Assembly (NCBI RefSeq): GCF_003046175.1
Contig: NZ_PZZM01000001.1
Location: 1,497,001 to 1,561,000, forward strand
Origin: Bosea sp. 124
GTDB taxonomy: Bacteria > Pseudomonadota > Alphaproteobacteria > Rhizobiales > Beijerinckiaceae
Direction: 5' to 3'
Length of the DNA: 64,000 nt
Shown: one piece after another, positions 55,107-64,000 of the stretch
Numbering within the stretch: position 1 is the first letter of the stretch
Layout: the number at the start of each line of letters is the position of its first letter
Translations under genes and position numbers: made by a program
The notes under the pieces: generated by a model
Database searches by the model: none
Seen by the model: only the letters and a program-made list of their open reading frames with translations
Told to the model about the DNA's origin: nothing

Positions 55107-55834
55107 CCCTCGTCACCGGCGCGGCGCAGGGCATCGGCCGCGCCATTGCGACCGCCCTGGTCGAGGCCGGTGCCACCGTCCATCTCGCCGATATCGACGC
55201 GGACGGCGTCGCGGCGACCGCTGTCGAGATCGGGGCGACCCCTCATGTCGTCGATCTCGGCTCGGCCGAGGCCGCATCCACGCTGATCGACACGATCGTC
55301 GCGCAGAGCGGCGCGCTGGAGCTTCTCGTCCATGCGGCCGGCGGCGTGCGCGGGCAGGTCGGGCGGCCGATCGAGGCGATCTCGGAGGCCGACTGGCGCG
55401 TGATTTTCGCCGCCAATGTCGATGCCGCCTTCTTCCTGGCGCAGGCGGCCGCACCGGCGATGAAACGCACGGGGCATGGCCGGATCGTCACGATCTCGTC
55501 GGGCGCCGGCCTGCGCCCCAGCCTGACCGGCATTCAGGCCTATTCGTCGGCGAAACACGCACTGGTCGGGCTGACCAAACAGCTCGCCTGGGAGTTCGGG
55601 CCGCATGGCATCACCGTGAATTCGGTGGCGCCCGGCTTCGTGCGCTCCAACCCCGCGACGGAACGGCAGTGGGAGAGCTACGGCCCGGACGGCCAGAAGC
55701 GGCTCGTCGAGAGCATCCACACCCGCAGGCTCGGCACACCAGCCGACATCGCAACCGCTGCACTGTTCTTCCTCAGCGAGCAGGCCGGCTGGATCACCGG
55801 GCAGGTGCTGTCGGTGGATGGCGGACGGTCCTAG
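55079..55834 (+). CDS. SDR family NAD(P)-dependent oxidoreductase
   Basis: Classical short-chain dehydrogenase of 251 residues. The cofactor motif is LVTGAAQGIGRAIA (Gly14-Gly20). The catalytic residues are Ser141 (TISSGAG), Tyr155 and Lys159 (YSSAKHALVG). The C-terminal GQVLSVDGG is typical. The acidic residue after the second strand (LADID) suggests NAD over NADP. It ends only 9 bases from the convergent nadE stop and is the last gene of the rightward arm. Substrate unknown; probably an alcohol or ketone formed in the locus pathway. Confidence 0.92.
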   Translation: MQIRFDNRVALVTGAAQGIGRAIATALVEAGATVHLADIDADGVAATAVEIGATPHVVDLGSAEAASTLIDTIVAQSGALELLVHAAGGVRGQVGRPIEAISEADWRVIFAANVDAAFFLAQAAAPAMKRTGHGRIVTISSGAGLRPSLTGIQAYSSAKHALVGLTKQLAWEFGPHGITVNSVAPGFVRSNPATERQWESYGPDGQKRLVESIHTRRLGTPADIATAALFFLSEQAGWITGQVLSVDGGRS

Positions 55835-55843
55835 TCGCGTCCA

Positions 55844-57883
55844 TCAATCTGGAATGCGATCGAGATCGGCGAGCCAGGCGGTAGCCGATGCATCGCTCGG
55901 CGCGCGCCAGTCGCCGCGCGGCGAGAGCGAGCCGCCGGACGAGACCTTCGGGCCGTTGGGCACGGCCGAGCGCTTGAACTGGCTCGTCTCGAAGAAGCGC
56001 CGGACGAAGACGCGCAGCCATTTCTTGATCGTGGCCAGATCGTAGGCGACCTGCTTGGCAGCTTCCATATGCGGTGGCCAGTCGCCGCGCGCCGCATCCA
56101 CCCAGGCATGCCGGGAGAGGAAGGCCACCTTGCTCGGCTTGAAGCCATAGCGCGTGACGTAGAACAGGTTGAAGTCCTGCAGCGCATAGGGGCCGACGAA
56201 ATCCTCGGTCTTCTGGCTTGGCCCCTCGCCATCCCCCGGCACCAGCTCGGGCGAGATTTCGGTCGCCAGGATGTCCTCCATCGCCGCCGAGGCGTCCGGC
56301 CCGAAGCGGTCCGACTGCGCGACCCAGCGGATCAGGTGCTGGATCAGCGTCTTCGAGACCGAGCCGTTGACGTTGTAATGGGACATGTGGTCGCCGACGC
56401 CATAGGTGCACCAGCCGAGCGCCAGCTCCGAGAGGTCGCCCGTGCCGAGGACGAGACCGTTATGCCGGTTGGCGAGACGGAACAGCAGCGAGGTGCGCGC
56501 ACCGGCCTGCACGTTCTCGAAGGTGATGTCGTAGACCGGCTTCCCCTCGGCAAAGGGGTGGCCGATGTCGACGAGCATCTGCCGGCAGGCCGGCGTCATG
56601 TCGATCTCGGCCGCCGTGACGCCCAGCGCCCGCATCAGCCGCCAGGCATTGGTCTTGGTTCCGGCGCTGGTGGCGAAGGCCGGCAATGTGTAGGCGAGGA
56701 TGTTCTCGCGGGGCAGGCCGAGCGCATCGACCGTATCGGCCGCGACCAGCAAGGCTTGCGTCGAATCGAGCCCGCCCGAAACGCCGATGACGATCTTGTC
56801 GACGCGAGTGCTCTCCAGGCGCTTGCGCAGGCCGTGCGACTGGATGTTGTAGGCCTCGAAGCACAGCTCGTTCAGCCTTGCATCGTCGCTCGGCACGAAG
56901 GGGAAACGCTCGACCTCGCGCATCAGGCCGAGATCGTTGTCGCGATCAGGCTCGAGCGCGAAGGAAATCCGGCGGAAATCGAGCCTGTCGCGCAAGGCAT
57001 CGGCATTGTCGCCGAAGGTGTTCATGCGGATCCGGTCGAGTGCCAGCCGCTCCAGATCGATATCGGCGAGGATGAGTTGCGGCTCTGGCGCAAAGCGCTC
57101 GGCCTCCGCCAGCAAGGCACCGTTCTCGTAGATCATCGCCTGCCCGTCCCAGGCGAGATCGGTGGTCGATTCCCCCGTTCCGGCCGCCGAATAGGCATAG
57201 GCCGCGATGCAGCGGCCGGAATGGGCCTTGCACAGCGTATGGCGCCAGTCCGATTTGCCGATGGTGACGTTGCTGGCGGAGAGGTTCAGCAGGACCGTCG
57301 CGCCGGCCAGCGCCGCAAACGAACTCGGCGGCACCGGCATCCAGACGTCCTCGCAGATCTCCATATGGATGGTGAGATCGGGAACGTCGGAAGCAGTCAG
57401 CAGGATGTCGGTGCCGAAGGGTACGTCCTGCCCGCAGAGGCTGATCGACGCGATGCCGGCGCGCTCGCCGGAGGCGAACTGGCGTCGCTCGTAGAACTCG
57501 CGGTAATTCGGCAGATAGGTCTTGGGGACGACGGCCAGGATGCGGCCGCGATGGATCGCAACGGCGCAATTGAACAGCCGTCCCTCGATGCGCACCGGCG
57601 CACCGACCACGGCGACGGCGCGCAGGCTGCGGCTCTCCTCGACCAGCACCCCAAGCGCAGCCAGCACGGCATCGAGCAGAGCGCCCTGCAGCAGCAGGTC
57701 GTCGATCGCATAGGCCGAGAGGCCGAGTTCGGGAAACAGCACGATCGAGGCACCGCCTTCGTCCGCACGGCGCAGCAGCGGGATCGTCTCCGCAACGTTG
57801 AAGGCGGGATCGGCCACCTTGAGCCGTGGCGCGGCGCACGCCAGGCGAACGAAGCCGTGAGTATGGATGTTGGAGAAGGTCAT
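55844..57883 (-). CDS. nadE: Glutamine-dependent NAD+ synthetase
   Basis: Final step of NAD synthesis: amidates nicotinic acid adenine dinucleotide with ATP, using ammonia from glutamine. 679 residues, the long form. The N-terminal nitrilase-type glutaminase has the triad Glu52 (FPELGLSAY), Lys121 ([11 protein letters not shown]) and Cys177 (MEICEDVW). The C-terminal synthetase has the ATP-pyrophosphatase loop GVSGGLDST at 367-375 and [16 protein letters not shown] at 57883 fits the usual start. It converges on the SDR gene and is independent of the accessory locus. Confidence 0.96.
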   Translation of the reverse strand: MTFSNIHTHGFVRLACAAPRLKVADPAFNVAETIPLLRRADEGGASIVLFPELGLSAYAIDDLLLQGALLDAVLAALGVLVEESRSLRAVAVVGAPVRIEGRLFNCAVAIHRGRILAVVPKTYLPNYREFYERRQFASGERAGIASISLCGQDVPFGTDILLTASDVPDLTIHMEICEDVWMPVPPSSFAALAGATVLLNLSASNVTIGKSDWRHTLCKAHSGRCIAAYAYSAAGTGESTTDLAWDGQAMIYENGALLAEAERFAPEPQLILADIDLERLALDRIRMNTFGDNADALRDRLDFRRISFALEPDRDNDLGLMREVERFPFVPSDDARLNELCFEAYNIQSHGLRKRLESTRVDKIVIGVSGGLDSTQALLVAADTVDALGLPRENILAYTLPAFATSAGTKTNAWRLMRALGVTAAEIDMTPACRQMLVDIGHPFAEGKPVYDITFENVQAGARTSLLFRLANRHNGLVLGTGDLSELALGWCTYGVGDHMSHYNVNGSVSKTLIQHLIRWVAQSDRFGPDASAAMEDILATEISPELVPGDGEGPSQKTEDFVGPYALQDFNLFYVTRYGFKPSKVAFLSRHAWVDAARGDWPPHMEAAKQVAYDLATIKKWLRVFVRRFFETSQFKRSAVPNGPKVSSGGSLSPRGDWRAPSDASATAWLADLDRIPD

Positions 57884-57995
57884 CGCCGATCCGTATCGTC
57901 ACGCACAAAGCGCGGCCCAGCGCTTATCGCGCGGAAAACGCAGGGCGGGCAAGGATTGAGCTCGGCCGACCTGGCCCGGCCCAACCGCCGGCCAC

Positions 57996-58068
57996 CACCT
58001 CTGCCTCGTCTTGCTCTGCCTTAGTCCGCCCTGGCTTGCTCTGCCTGGCTTGCTCTGCCCGCGCCTGC
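57996..58068. repeat. Short imperfect tandem repeat (CTTGCTCTGCC)
   Basis: The unit CTTGCTCTGCC occurs three times with short intervening bases between the nadE start and the aldo/keto reductase stop. The origin may be slippage; no coding role is apparent. Confidence 0.55.
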
Positions 58069-58072
58069 CTCG

Positions 58073-59095
58073 TCAGCGCTCAGCGGAAGCAGCCCAGATG
58101 TTCACTCCGCCCTCGCCGGCGTGCTTGTCGATGAACTCCAGCTCCTCGACGCTGAAATCGGGCCGCTTCAGCGCGGCGACGCAGTCCTCGACCTGCTCGG
58201 GCCGGCTCGCCCCGATCAGCGCCGTGGTGACCCGGCCACCACGCAGGACCCAGGCAATCGCCATCTGGGCGAGGCTCTGGCCGCGTCCGGCCGCGATCTC
58301 GTTGAGGGCAGCGATGCGGCGGAGATTATCGTCGGAGAGGAAGCCGTCGCGGAAGGAGGGCGCCTTGCGAGCCGCGCGGCTGCCGTCCGGGACGCCACCG
58401 AGATATTTCGAGGTCAGCATGCCCTGGGCCAGCGGCGAGAACACGATCGAGCCGATGCCTTCCTGATCGAGCGTATCGAGCAGGCCATCCTCCTCGATCC
58501 AGCGGTTGATCATCGAATAGCTCGGCTGATGGATCAGGCAGGGCGTGCCGAGGCTGCGCAGGATCGCCGCCGCCTCGCGGGTGCGCTTCGAATTGTAGGA
58601 GGACAGCCCGACATAGAGCGCCTTGCCCTGACGAACGGCGGAATCGAGCGCGCCCATCGTCTCTTCCAGCGGCGTGCCGGGGTCGAAGCGGTGTGAATAG
58701 AAGATGTCGACATAGTCGAGCTTCATCCGCTTCAGGCTCTGGTCCAGGCTGGAGAGCAGATATTTGCGGCTGCCCCATTCGCCATAAGGACCCGGCCACA
58801 TCCGGTAGCCGGCCTTGGTCGAGATCACCAGTTCGTCGCGATGCGCCGCGAAATCCTGGCGCAAAATCGTCCCGAACGCCGTCTCGGCCGAACCGGGCGG
58901 CGGGCCGTAATTGTTTGCCAGATCGAAATGGGTGATGCCGAGGTCGAAGGCAGTCCGGCAGATGCGGCGACCGACATCGGGAGCGGTCGTCTCGCCGAAA
59001 TTATGCCAGAGGCCGAGCGAGACGGCCGGAAGCTTGAGCCCGCTGCGGCCGCAGCGGTTATAGGTCATCTGGTCGTATCTGGTTTCGCTGGCCAT
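58073..59095 (-). CDS. Aldo/keto reductase, YghZ (L-glyceraldehyde-3-phosphate reductase)-like
   Basis: NADPH-dependent carbonyl reductase of 340 residues, TIM barrel. The catalytic tetrad is visible as Asp58 (FDLANNYG), Tyr63, Lys94 (ISTKAGY) and His135 (FYSHRFDP). The GPPPGSAE loop and KAGYRMWPGPYG are typical of YghZ/Gpr, which reduces L-glyceraldehyde 3-phosphate or methylglyoxal, and of KCNAB-type beta subunits. ATG at 59095 gives MASETRYDQMTYNRCGRSGL. It has its own promoter region of 304 bases. Confidence 0.93.
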   Translation of the reverse strand: MASETRYDQMTYNRCGRSGLKLPAVSLGLWHNFGETTAPDVGRRICRTAFDLGITHFDLANNYGPPPGSAETAFGTILRQDFAAHRDELVISTKAGYRMWPGPYGEWGSRKYLLSSLDQSLKRMKLDYVDIFYSHRFDPGTPLEETMGALDSAVRQGKALYVGLSSYNSKRTREAAAILRSLGTPCLIHQPSYSMINRWIEEDGLLDTLDQEGIGSIVFSPLAQGMLTSKYLGGVPDGSRAARKAPSFRDGFLSDDNLRRIAALNEIAAGRGQSLAQMAIAWVLRGGRVTTALIGASRPEQVEDCVAALKRPDFSVEELEFIDKHAGEGGVNIWAASAER

Positions 59096-59399
59096 CGGCT
59101 CGTTCCGCTCCCTCGGATCATTGTCCGTGGGCGATCCTAGCCTGCAGCCATGCCCGCCGCACCCGTCATCGCGCGATGCCCGCATCGCGAAAGCGCGCTT
59201 GCGTGACTGACGCAACCGTGCCGATCAGACGCAGCGCGTGCCGGCAGCATCTCGGCCTGCTGCGGAGCGCCCATGCCGCCCGCCGGGAGGGCGAGGGCCG
59301 GCGTTTCGATCTCGATTTTCGAGTGGCTCTCAAACCCGCTCATTCGACGACGGCGATGCCGCGAAGACAGGACTCCCAGGACGCCGGCGCAGGTATTCT
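59096..59399. other. 304-base gap upstream of the aldo/keto reductase
   Basis: By position it contains the promoter of the aldo/keto reductase gene on the minus strand. No terminator, riboswitch or open frame with convincing coding character was seen on either strand. Confidence 0.4.
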
Positions 59400-59573
59400 T
59401 CAGCGCGCGATGGTTCGCGCCGCCTGCAATTTATCCATCGCTTCCGATACGCACATCTGCTGCTTGATGCGATCCAGACCAACGCGATCGGGGGTCACGA
59501 TAAGACAATTCCCCCGAGCGTCCCTGAGACACCATTCGGAACCGAGGCGTTCGATTATAATATTTTTGGACAT
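59400..59573 (-). CDS. Small AT-rich hypothetical protein
   Basis: A 57-residue protein beginning MSKNIIIERLGSEWCLRDAR and ending EAMDKLQAARTIAR. The pattern (two short strands, a W, then a C-terminal helix with EAxxxA) loosely recalls DUF2188-like small proteins, but this is not a firm match. AAGGAA lies 8 bases before the ATG at 59573. The upstream 80 bases are unusually AT-rich for this genome, suggesting a promoter or acquired DNA. It could be non-coding. Confidence 0.5.
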   Translation of the reverse strand: MSKNIIIERLGSEWCLRDARGNCLIVTPDRVGLDRIKQQMCVSEAMDKLQAARTIAR

Positions 59574-59662
59574 TTTGAAAATTTCCTTCGATCTTATGAA
59601 GGATAAACTTTGGCCGATCTCAAATGTTCCGCTCCGCAATACAATGATTCCGGGATCGGATA

Positions 59663-60283
59663 TTATCGCTGTATCGCAGCACCCAATTTGTGAAGCTCAA
59701 CGCGCAAGTCGATCGGTTCGACGAAATGCACGGCCTTCATGCCGACACCGCGCGCCGCCTCGATATTCTTGGCGCTGTCGTCGACGAAGATGCAGTCGGC
59801 CGCCGCCAGGCCGTAGCGCCGCAGCAGGATATGGTAGATTTCCGGATCGGGCTTGATGACGCCTTCATGGGCCGAGACGACGACCCCGTCGAAGCTCTGC
59901 AGGAAGGGGAAGCGGATCAGGCATTCGGCCCATTTCTCGCGCGAGAAATTGGTGATGGCGTAGACCTGCTCGCCGCGCGCCTTGAGTTCGGCCAGCACCG
60001 CGACGCTGTCCTCAATGATGCCGGGCACCGCCTCGTGCCAACGCTCGTCATAGGCCCTGATCTGGCTTTCCCATTCCGGGTGGCTGGCGACGAGCAGGGC
60101 GACCCCTTCTTCCCAGCTTCGGCCGCGATCCTGTTCGATGTTCCAAGCCGCCGTGCAGACGTTCTGCATGAACCAGGCGCGCTTCTCGTCGTCGGGGATC
60201 ATCTCGCGATACACCCGCTGCGGGTCCCAGCGGATCAGGACATTGCCGACATCGAAGACGACGGTGGGCGGCGTGGCAGGCAT
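59663..60283 (-). CDS. HAD-superfamily hydrolase, YihX-like
   Basis: Phosphatase-fold protein of 206 residues. Motif I is VVFDVGNVLIRWDP with nucleophile Asp11; the second motif-I position is Gly, as in YihX/epoxide-hydrolase-type HADs. Motif II is YAITNFSREKW, motif III VVSAHEGVIKPDPEIY and motif IV CIFVDDSAKNIEAA. The closest known relative by pattern is YihX, a glucose-1-phosphate phosphatase; the substrate is not certain. The start is at 60283, divergent from msrQ. Confidence 0.92.
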   Translation of the reverse strand: MPATPPTVVFDVGNVLIRWDPQRVYREMIPDDEKRAWFMQNVCTAAWNIEQDRGRSWEEGVALLVASHPEWESQIRAYDERWHEAVPGIIEDSVAVLAELKARGEQVYAITNFSREKWAECLIRFPFLQSFDGVVVSAHEGVIKPDPEIYHILLRRYGLAAADCIFVDDSAKNIEAARGVGMKAVHFVEPIDLRVELHKLGAAIQR

Positions 60284-60393
60284 GGCTCGTTTCCATCGGC
60301 TGAAGGACAGCGGGGCGGCAGGCGCTCACGGCCTTGTGTGTGAGCCCGCGAGACAGAGGCGCGAACTCTCGCGTATCCGGTTGGGGGAATGCA

Positions 60394-61311
60394 ATGATGG
60401 AGATCGGCATGCGCCAGTGGTTGAGGAGCCCGTGGTGGCCTTGGCTGGACCGGCAGGGGCGCGTCTCGGGCCTGCGCGCGGCCGCCTTCGGGCTCGTCCT
60501 GGTGCCGGCGCTGATGCTCGCCGCCGAGGCCTGGCTGGGGCAGCTCGGCTCGAAGCCCTGGACGCAGGCCGTGCACGACACCGGCACCTGGGCCGTGCGG
60601 CTGCTGCTGGTCACGCTCGCCGTCTCGCCGCTGCGGCGCATCCTCGACTGGGGCAAGCTCCTTGGAATCCGGCGGATGCTCGGCCTCTCGGTGCTTGCCT
60701 ATGCCACCGGACATCTGGTGCTCTACTGCATCGATCTCGCCTTCGACTGGGGGCTGATCCTCTCCGAGGTCGTCAAGCGCTTCTATCTGATCGTCGGCAT
60801 CACGGCGCTGGCGGGGCTCGTCGCGCTCGGCATGACCTCGACCGACGGCATGATCCGCCGCATGGGCGCGAAGAACTGGCAGCGCCTGCACAACCTCGTC
60901 TATCCGATCACGATGCTCGCCCTGCTGCATTTCGCCCTGCAGTCGAAGATCGATGTCACCCAGCCCGTGCTGATGAGCGGGCTCTTCGCATTGCTGATGG
61001 CCTATCGCGGGCTCGACCGCTTCAGGATCGCCCCGACGACGCCGGTTCTGGCCGCCACCGCGCTGGCGACGGGGCTCGCCACGGCGCTCTGCGAGACGGC
61101 CTGGTATGCCTTCGCGACCGGCGCCTCGGCCTGGCTGGTGTTCCAGGCCAATGCCGACATCGTGGTCTATCAGGACGTCGCATCGCTGCGCCCGGGTCAC
61201 TGGGTCGCGCTCGTCGGGCTAGGCGTCGCGCTCGGCCGGGCGCTTCGCCGGCCGAAGCCACGACAGGGGCGCCGGATGCAGAGCAGCGCCACGGCGAGCG
61301 CCACGCCCTGA
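60394..61311 (+). CDS. msrQ: MsrQ-like heme-binding ferric-reductase-type membrane protein
   Basis: Integral membrane electron-transfer subunit, 305 residues with about eight hydrophobic segments. The ferric-reductase domain includes VHDTGTWAVRLLLVTLAVSPLRR, YATGHLVLYCIDL and WQRLHNLVYPITMLALLHFAL, whose histidines bind heme b in MsrQ. MsrQ passes quinone-derived electrons to the periplasmic methionine-sulfoxide reductase MsrP. No msrP gene is adjacent, so the partner must be elsewhere, or the protein has another role. GGGGGA precedes the ATG at 60394. The C-terminal tail is longer than usual. Confidence 0.85.
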   Translation: MMEIGMRQWLRSPWWPWLDRQGRVSGLRAAAFGLVLVPALMLAAEAWLGQLGSKPWTQAVHDTGTWAVRLLLVTLAVSPLRRILDWGKLLGIRRMLGLSVLAYATGHLVLYCIDLAFDWGLILSEVVKRFYLIVGITALAGLVALGMTSTDGMIRRMGAKNWQRLHNLVYPITMLALLHFALQSKIDVTQPVLMSGLFALLMAYRGLDRFRIAPTTPVLAATALATGLATALCETAWYAFATGASAWLVFQANADIVVYQDVASLRPGHWVALVGLGVALGRALRRPKPRQGRRMQSSATASATP

Positions 61312-61368
61312 CACCGACCGGCCCGCGCGGCTATCGCGGTCGGCATGCCTGAGCGCAGGCTCCCTGTA

Positions 61369-61397
61369 TTCGACCCGAATACAACATTCGGGCCGAA
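61369..61397. terminator. Inverted repeat downstream of msrQ
   Basis: TTCGACCCGAAT and ATTCGGGCCGAA form a 12-bp stem with one mismatch and a 5-base loop, 58 bases after the msrQ stop. A T-rich run (CCTTGTTTTTGC) follows about 14 bases later. It may be a terminator or an operator for the MFS gene at 61477. Confidence 0.4.
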
Positions 61398-61476
61398 GCG
61401 ATATCGCCTTGTTTTTGCACTGGCTTTCTCGGAAATCAGGTTTCCCCTTTTCCGACCGATGCTCTAACCCTATGGC

Positions 61477-63198
61477 ATGCCTGACGATCCGAATGCCCAG
61501 CCGACCGCCGACGTAGCCCAGGCCGAGCTCGCCTCGGAAGGCGTCGCGGCCGCTTCGGATCGCAATTCTCCCTTTGTGCCGCTGCGCCAACCGATTTTCC
61601 GTGCCGTCTGGTTCGCCAGCCTGGCCTCGAATTTCGGCGGCCTCGTCCAGATGGTCGGCGCCTCCTGGATGATGACCTCGATCGCAGATTCGCCGGACAT
61701 GGTCGCGCTGGTCCAGGCGTCGACGACGCTGCCGGTGATGCTATTTTCGCTGGCCGCCGGGGCGATCTCTGACAATTACGACCGGCGGCGCATCATGCTG
61801 ACGGCGCAGGGCTTCATGCTGGTCGTCTCGATCCTGCTCGCGGTCTCGGCCGGGCTCGACGTGATGACGCCCTGGCTGCTGCTCGCCTTCACCTTCCTGA
61901 TCGGCTGCGGCACGGCACTGAACAATCCGGCCTGGCAGTCCTCCGTCGGCGACATGGTGCCGCGCCGGGACGTGCCGGCGGCTGTGACGCTGAACAGCGT
62001 CGCCTTCAACATCGCCCGCAGCGTCGGACCGGCCATCGGCGGCGCGATCGTCGCGGCGGCGGGCGCGGTCGCCGCCTTCGTCATCAACGCCTTCAGCTAT
62101 ATCGCGCTGATCACGGTGCTGGCACGCTGGCAGCCGCCACGTGTCGAGCGCCTGCTGCCGCGCGAGACTCTGCTGATCGCGATGAGTGCCGGAGTGCGCT
62201 ATGTCGCGATGTCGCCCAATATCCGCAGCGTCATCCTGCGCTCCTTCGCCTTCGGCTTCGGCGGCATCGTCGCGCTGGCGCTCCTGCCCCTGATCGCGCG
62301 CGATCTGGTCAAGGGCGGACCGCTGGTCTTCGGCGTCCTGCTCGGCGCGTTCGGGGCGGGTGCGGTCGTCGGCGCCTTCATGAGCGCGAGGCTGCGCCGG
62401 ATGCTGACGACCGAGGCGCTGGTGCGCGCGACCTTCGCGGCCTATGCGACCTCGGCCGCGCTCATGGGTGCCAGCACGACGATGTGGCTGACCATGCCGG
62501 CTCTCGCGGTCGCCGGAGCCTGCTGGGTGCTGACGCTCTCGACCTTCAACGCGACCGTGCAGCTCTCGGCCCCGCGCTGGGTCGTCGGCCGGGCCCTCGC
62601 GATCTACCAGATGGCGGCGTTCGGTGGCATGGCGTCGGGGAGCTGGGCCTGGGGGCAGGCGACGCTGCATTGGGGCGCCGAGCAAGCCCTCATGATCTCC
62701 GCCTTCGCCCTGCTGGCGGGCGCGGCGCTTGGGCTGCGCTACGAATTGCCGCCGCTGGAGGCGCTCAACCTCGATCCGCTCAGCCGCTGGCGCGAGCCCA
62801 AGGTCGCGGTCGACATCGAGCCACGCAGCGGGCCGGTGATCGTCACGATCGAATGGCTGATCCGCGAGGAGGACGTCGTCGAGTTCCTCAAGGCCATGGC
62901 GGAACGCCGGCGTATCCGCCGCCGCGACGGCGCCCGCCACTGGACCCTGCTGCGCGACCTGACCGACCCGGAACTCTGGGTGGAGCGCTATGACAGCCCC
63001 ACCTGGGTCGAATATGTCCGGCAGGCGCAGCGCGTGACCCAGGCCGACGCCGAAATCAGCGACCGGGTGCGCGCGCTTCACAAAGGCCCGAACCCGCCGG
63101 TCGTCCACCGCATGATCGAACGCGAGACCGCGACCCTGCCGCGCGGCCTGCCGATGCAGCACCCGCACCCGCCGGAGCCGACGGGGCACAACGGCTGA
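61477..63198 (+). CDS. MFS transporter, MFS_3 (EntS-like) family with C-terminal extension
   Basis: Inner-membrane exporter of 573 residues. The first 420 hold about 12 helices, beginning PIFRAVWFASLASNFGGLVQMVGASWMMTS, with the MFS loop GAISDNYDRRRIML. Residues about 435-540 form a soluble C-terminal domain (VIVTIEWLIREEDVVEFLKA, then HWTLLRDLTDPELWVERYDS) that recalls the ferredoxin-like monooxygenase-type domain found in this transporter group. Substrate unknown; relatives export siderophores or drugs. The ATG at 61477 lies 79 bases after a possible hairpin. Confidence 0.9.
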   Translation: MPDDPNAQPTADVAQAELASEGVAAASDRNSPFVPLRQPIFRAVWFASLASNFGGLVQMVGASWMMTSIADSPDMVALVQASTTLPVMLFSLAAGAISDNYDRRRIMLTAQGFMLVVSILLAVSAGLDVMTPWLLLAFTFLIGCGTALNNPAWQSSVGDMVPRRDVPAAVTLNSVAFNIARSVGPAIGGAIVAAAGAVAAFVINAFSYIALITVLARWQPPRVERLLPRETLLIAMSAGVRYVAMSPNIRSVILRSFAFGFGGIVALALLPLIARDLVKGGPLVFGVLLGAFGAGAVVGAFMSARLRRMLTTEALVRATFAAYATSAALMGASTTMWLTMPALAVAGACWVLTLSTFNATVQLSAPRWVVGRALAIYQMAAFGGMASGSWAWGQATLHWGAEQALMISAFALLAGAALGLRYELPPLEALNLDPLSRWREPKVAVDIEPRSGPVIVTIEWLIREEDVVEFLKAMAERRRIRRRDGARHWTLLRDLTDPELWVERYDSPTWVEYVRQAQRVTQADAEISDRVRALHKGPNPPVVHRMIERETATLPRGLPMQHPHPPEPTGHNG

Positions 63199-63334
63199 GC
63201 CGGTCCCTAAGCCGGAGGCAGCAGGTCGTCTGGCAGACGGTCGGGCTCATAGGAGCCCGGCCTGGTTCAGAACGCGGCCTTGAGAAAGCCCGCGGCGAGC
63301 AATCCGCCCGCGAAGAGCGGCCATTCCTCCAGCC

Positions 63335-64000
63335 TCAGCCGTAGATCCACAGCCCCGCCAGGCCGAACAGCCCGACCACGATCCGCCACCAGGCGAAAAC
63401 GGCAAAGCCGCGCTTCGAGACGAAATCGAGGAAGCTGCGGACCACGATCAGCGCCGAGAAGAAGGCGGCGACGAAGCCGATGGCGACCAGCGTCACGTCG
63501 TCGAAGGTCAGGGTCTTGTAGCTCTTGAGCAGATCGTAAGCGAAGGCACCCGCCATGGTCGGCATGGCGAGGAAGAACGAGAATTCGGCCGCGGCGCGTT
63601 TGCTAGCCCCCAGCAGCATGGCGCCCACAATGGTCGAGCCGGAACGCGACACGCCCGGAATCATCGCCAGGCACTGGAACAGGCCGATCTTGAAATACAT
63701 CGGCAGCGGGAAGGTCGTGGCGTCCTGGTGCTTCTCCTCGAGTTCGAGATCATCGATCACGAGCAGGACGAGTCCGCCCGCGATCAGCGCGCAGCAGACG
63801 ATGAAGGGGTTGAACAGCACGCCCTTGATGAAGCCGTGCAGCAGCGCGCCGATCAGCGCCGCCGGCAGGAAGGCCACCAGCACGCCGATGACGAAGCGCC
63901 GCGCCGCCGGATCGCTCGGCACGCGCCGCGCGATGTCGAGCAGGCGGCGGAAATAGACCAGCGTGATCGCCAGGATCGCTCCGAGCTGGACCAGGATCTC
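63335..64000 (-). CDS. uppP: Undecaprenyl-diphosphatase (5' partial)
   Basis: Dephosphorylates undecaprenyl pyrophosphate to recycle the lipid carrier for peptidoglycan and other polymers. The C-terminal 221 residues are inside the window; the N-terminal part is cut off at base 64000. Visible landmarks are [17 protein letters not shown] sequence at the cut end and the active-site [10 protein letters not shown] region in the hydrophobic stretch [20 protein letters not shown]. The family is also called BacA and confers bacitracin resistance. It converges on the MFS gene. Confidence 0.94.
   Translation of the reverse strand, partial: EILVQLGAILAITLVYFRRLLDIARRVPSDPAARRFVIGVLVAFLPAALIGALLHGFIKGVLFNPFIVCCALIAGGLVLLVIDDLELEEKHQDATTFPLPMYFKIGLFQCLAMIPGVSRSGSTIVGAMLLGASKRAAAEFSFFLAMPTMAGAFAYDLLKSYKTLTFDDVTLVAIGFVAAFFSALIVVRSFLDFVSKRGFAVFAWWRIVVGLFGLAGLWIYG

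Noticed and set aside
56069..58024. A 651-codon plus-strand frame opposite nadE
   Set aside because: It is antisense to a textbook NAD synthetase with intact triad and ATP loop, and its product lacks any fold signature.
57996..58068. Tandem CTTGCTCTGCC units as a possible regulatory or CRISPR-like array
   Set aside because: Only three imperfect 11-base units with irregular short spacing, which fits simple slippage.
61741..63189. A 482-codon minus-strand frame opposite the MFS gene
   Set aside because: Its product is Arg/Asp/Gln-rich and without hydrophobic segments. The plus strand encodes a clear transporter.

Overview
The window is about 66% GC chromosomal DNA from an alphaproteobacterium of the order Hyphomicrobiales (Rhizobiales). 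The best guess at genus level is a Bosea-like organism. The evidence is the classic Rhizobiales block pckA / hugZ-like / chvI-chvG-hprK-ptsIIA(Man)-HPr / ahcY / divL-like kinase / tsaE-amgK fusion / murU / addB / addA / trxA (about 10.1-32.2 kb), together with codon use and many intergenic palindromic repeats. No tRNA, rRNA, CRISPR array, prophage or insertion sequence was found.

Layout. (1) 1-5373: a Dpp/Opp-type peptide ABC importer (solute-binding protein cut by the window edge, two permeases, fused double ATPase), followed by a convergent Lrp/AsnC regulator. (2) 6182-8869: a nitrate/sulfonate/taurine-type ABC importer (binding protein, permease, ATPase). (3) 8888-9895: a DUF4105 membrane protein. 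(4) 10113-19818: the carbon/nitrogen signalling block. pckA and a HugZ-like protein face away from chvI-chvG-hprK-ptsIIA-ptsH; an M20 amidohydrolase on the other strand separates ptsH from ahcY. (5) 20229-32188: a DivL-like pseudo-kinase, a TsaE-AmgK fusion, MurU, the AddB/AddA repair nuclease and thioredoxin, mostly overlapping or tightly spaced. (6) 32289-44815: DoxX, a class A penicillin-binding protein, a Bcr/CflA exporter, a YgjP-like metalloprotease, thiC-thiM under a TPP riboswitch, small proteins, a Pro/Ala-rich OmpA protein, a DUF1127 protein and a TPR protein.

(7) 44977-55834: a divergent accessory catabolic locus. The leftward arm has creatininase family, DppB, DppC, fused DppDF and a CE4 (HpPgdA/PuuE-like) deacetylase. 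The rightward arm has a MarR regulator, a family 5 solute-binding protein, isoaspartyl peptidase, a ketopantoate-reductase-like enzyme and an SDR dehydrogenase. A perfect 6-4-6 inverted repeat lies between the arms. Together these suggest import and stepwise opening of a cyclic or linear amide/peptide-like compound, followed by oxidation or reduction. This is the most novel-looking locus here. (8) 55844-64000: NAD synthetase, an aldo/keto reductase, a small AT-rich ORF, a HAD phosphatase, MsrQ, an MFS exporter and the 3' part of uppP.

Within the housekeeping block, ChvG/ChvI senses the envelope, HprK-HPr-EIIA(Man) forms an incomplete regulatory PTS, and PckA and AhcY are metabolic outputs. 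AmgK/MurU recycle cell-wall sugars, and UppP and the penicillin-binding protein serve peptidoglycan synthesis. At least ten intergenic palindromic repeat elements of several families are scattered through the window, one of them between chvI and chvG.
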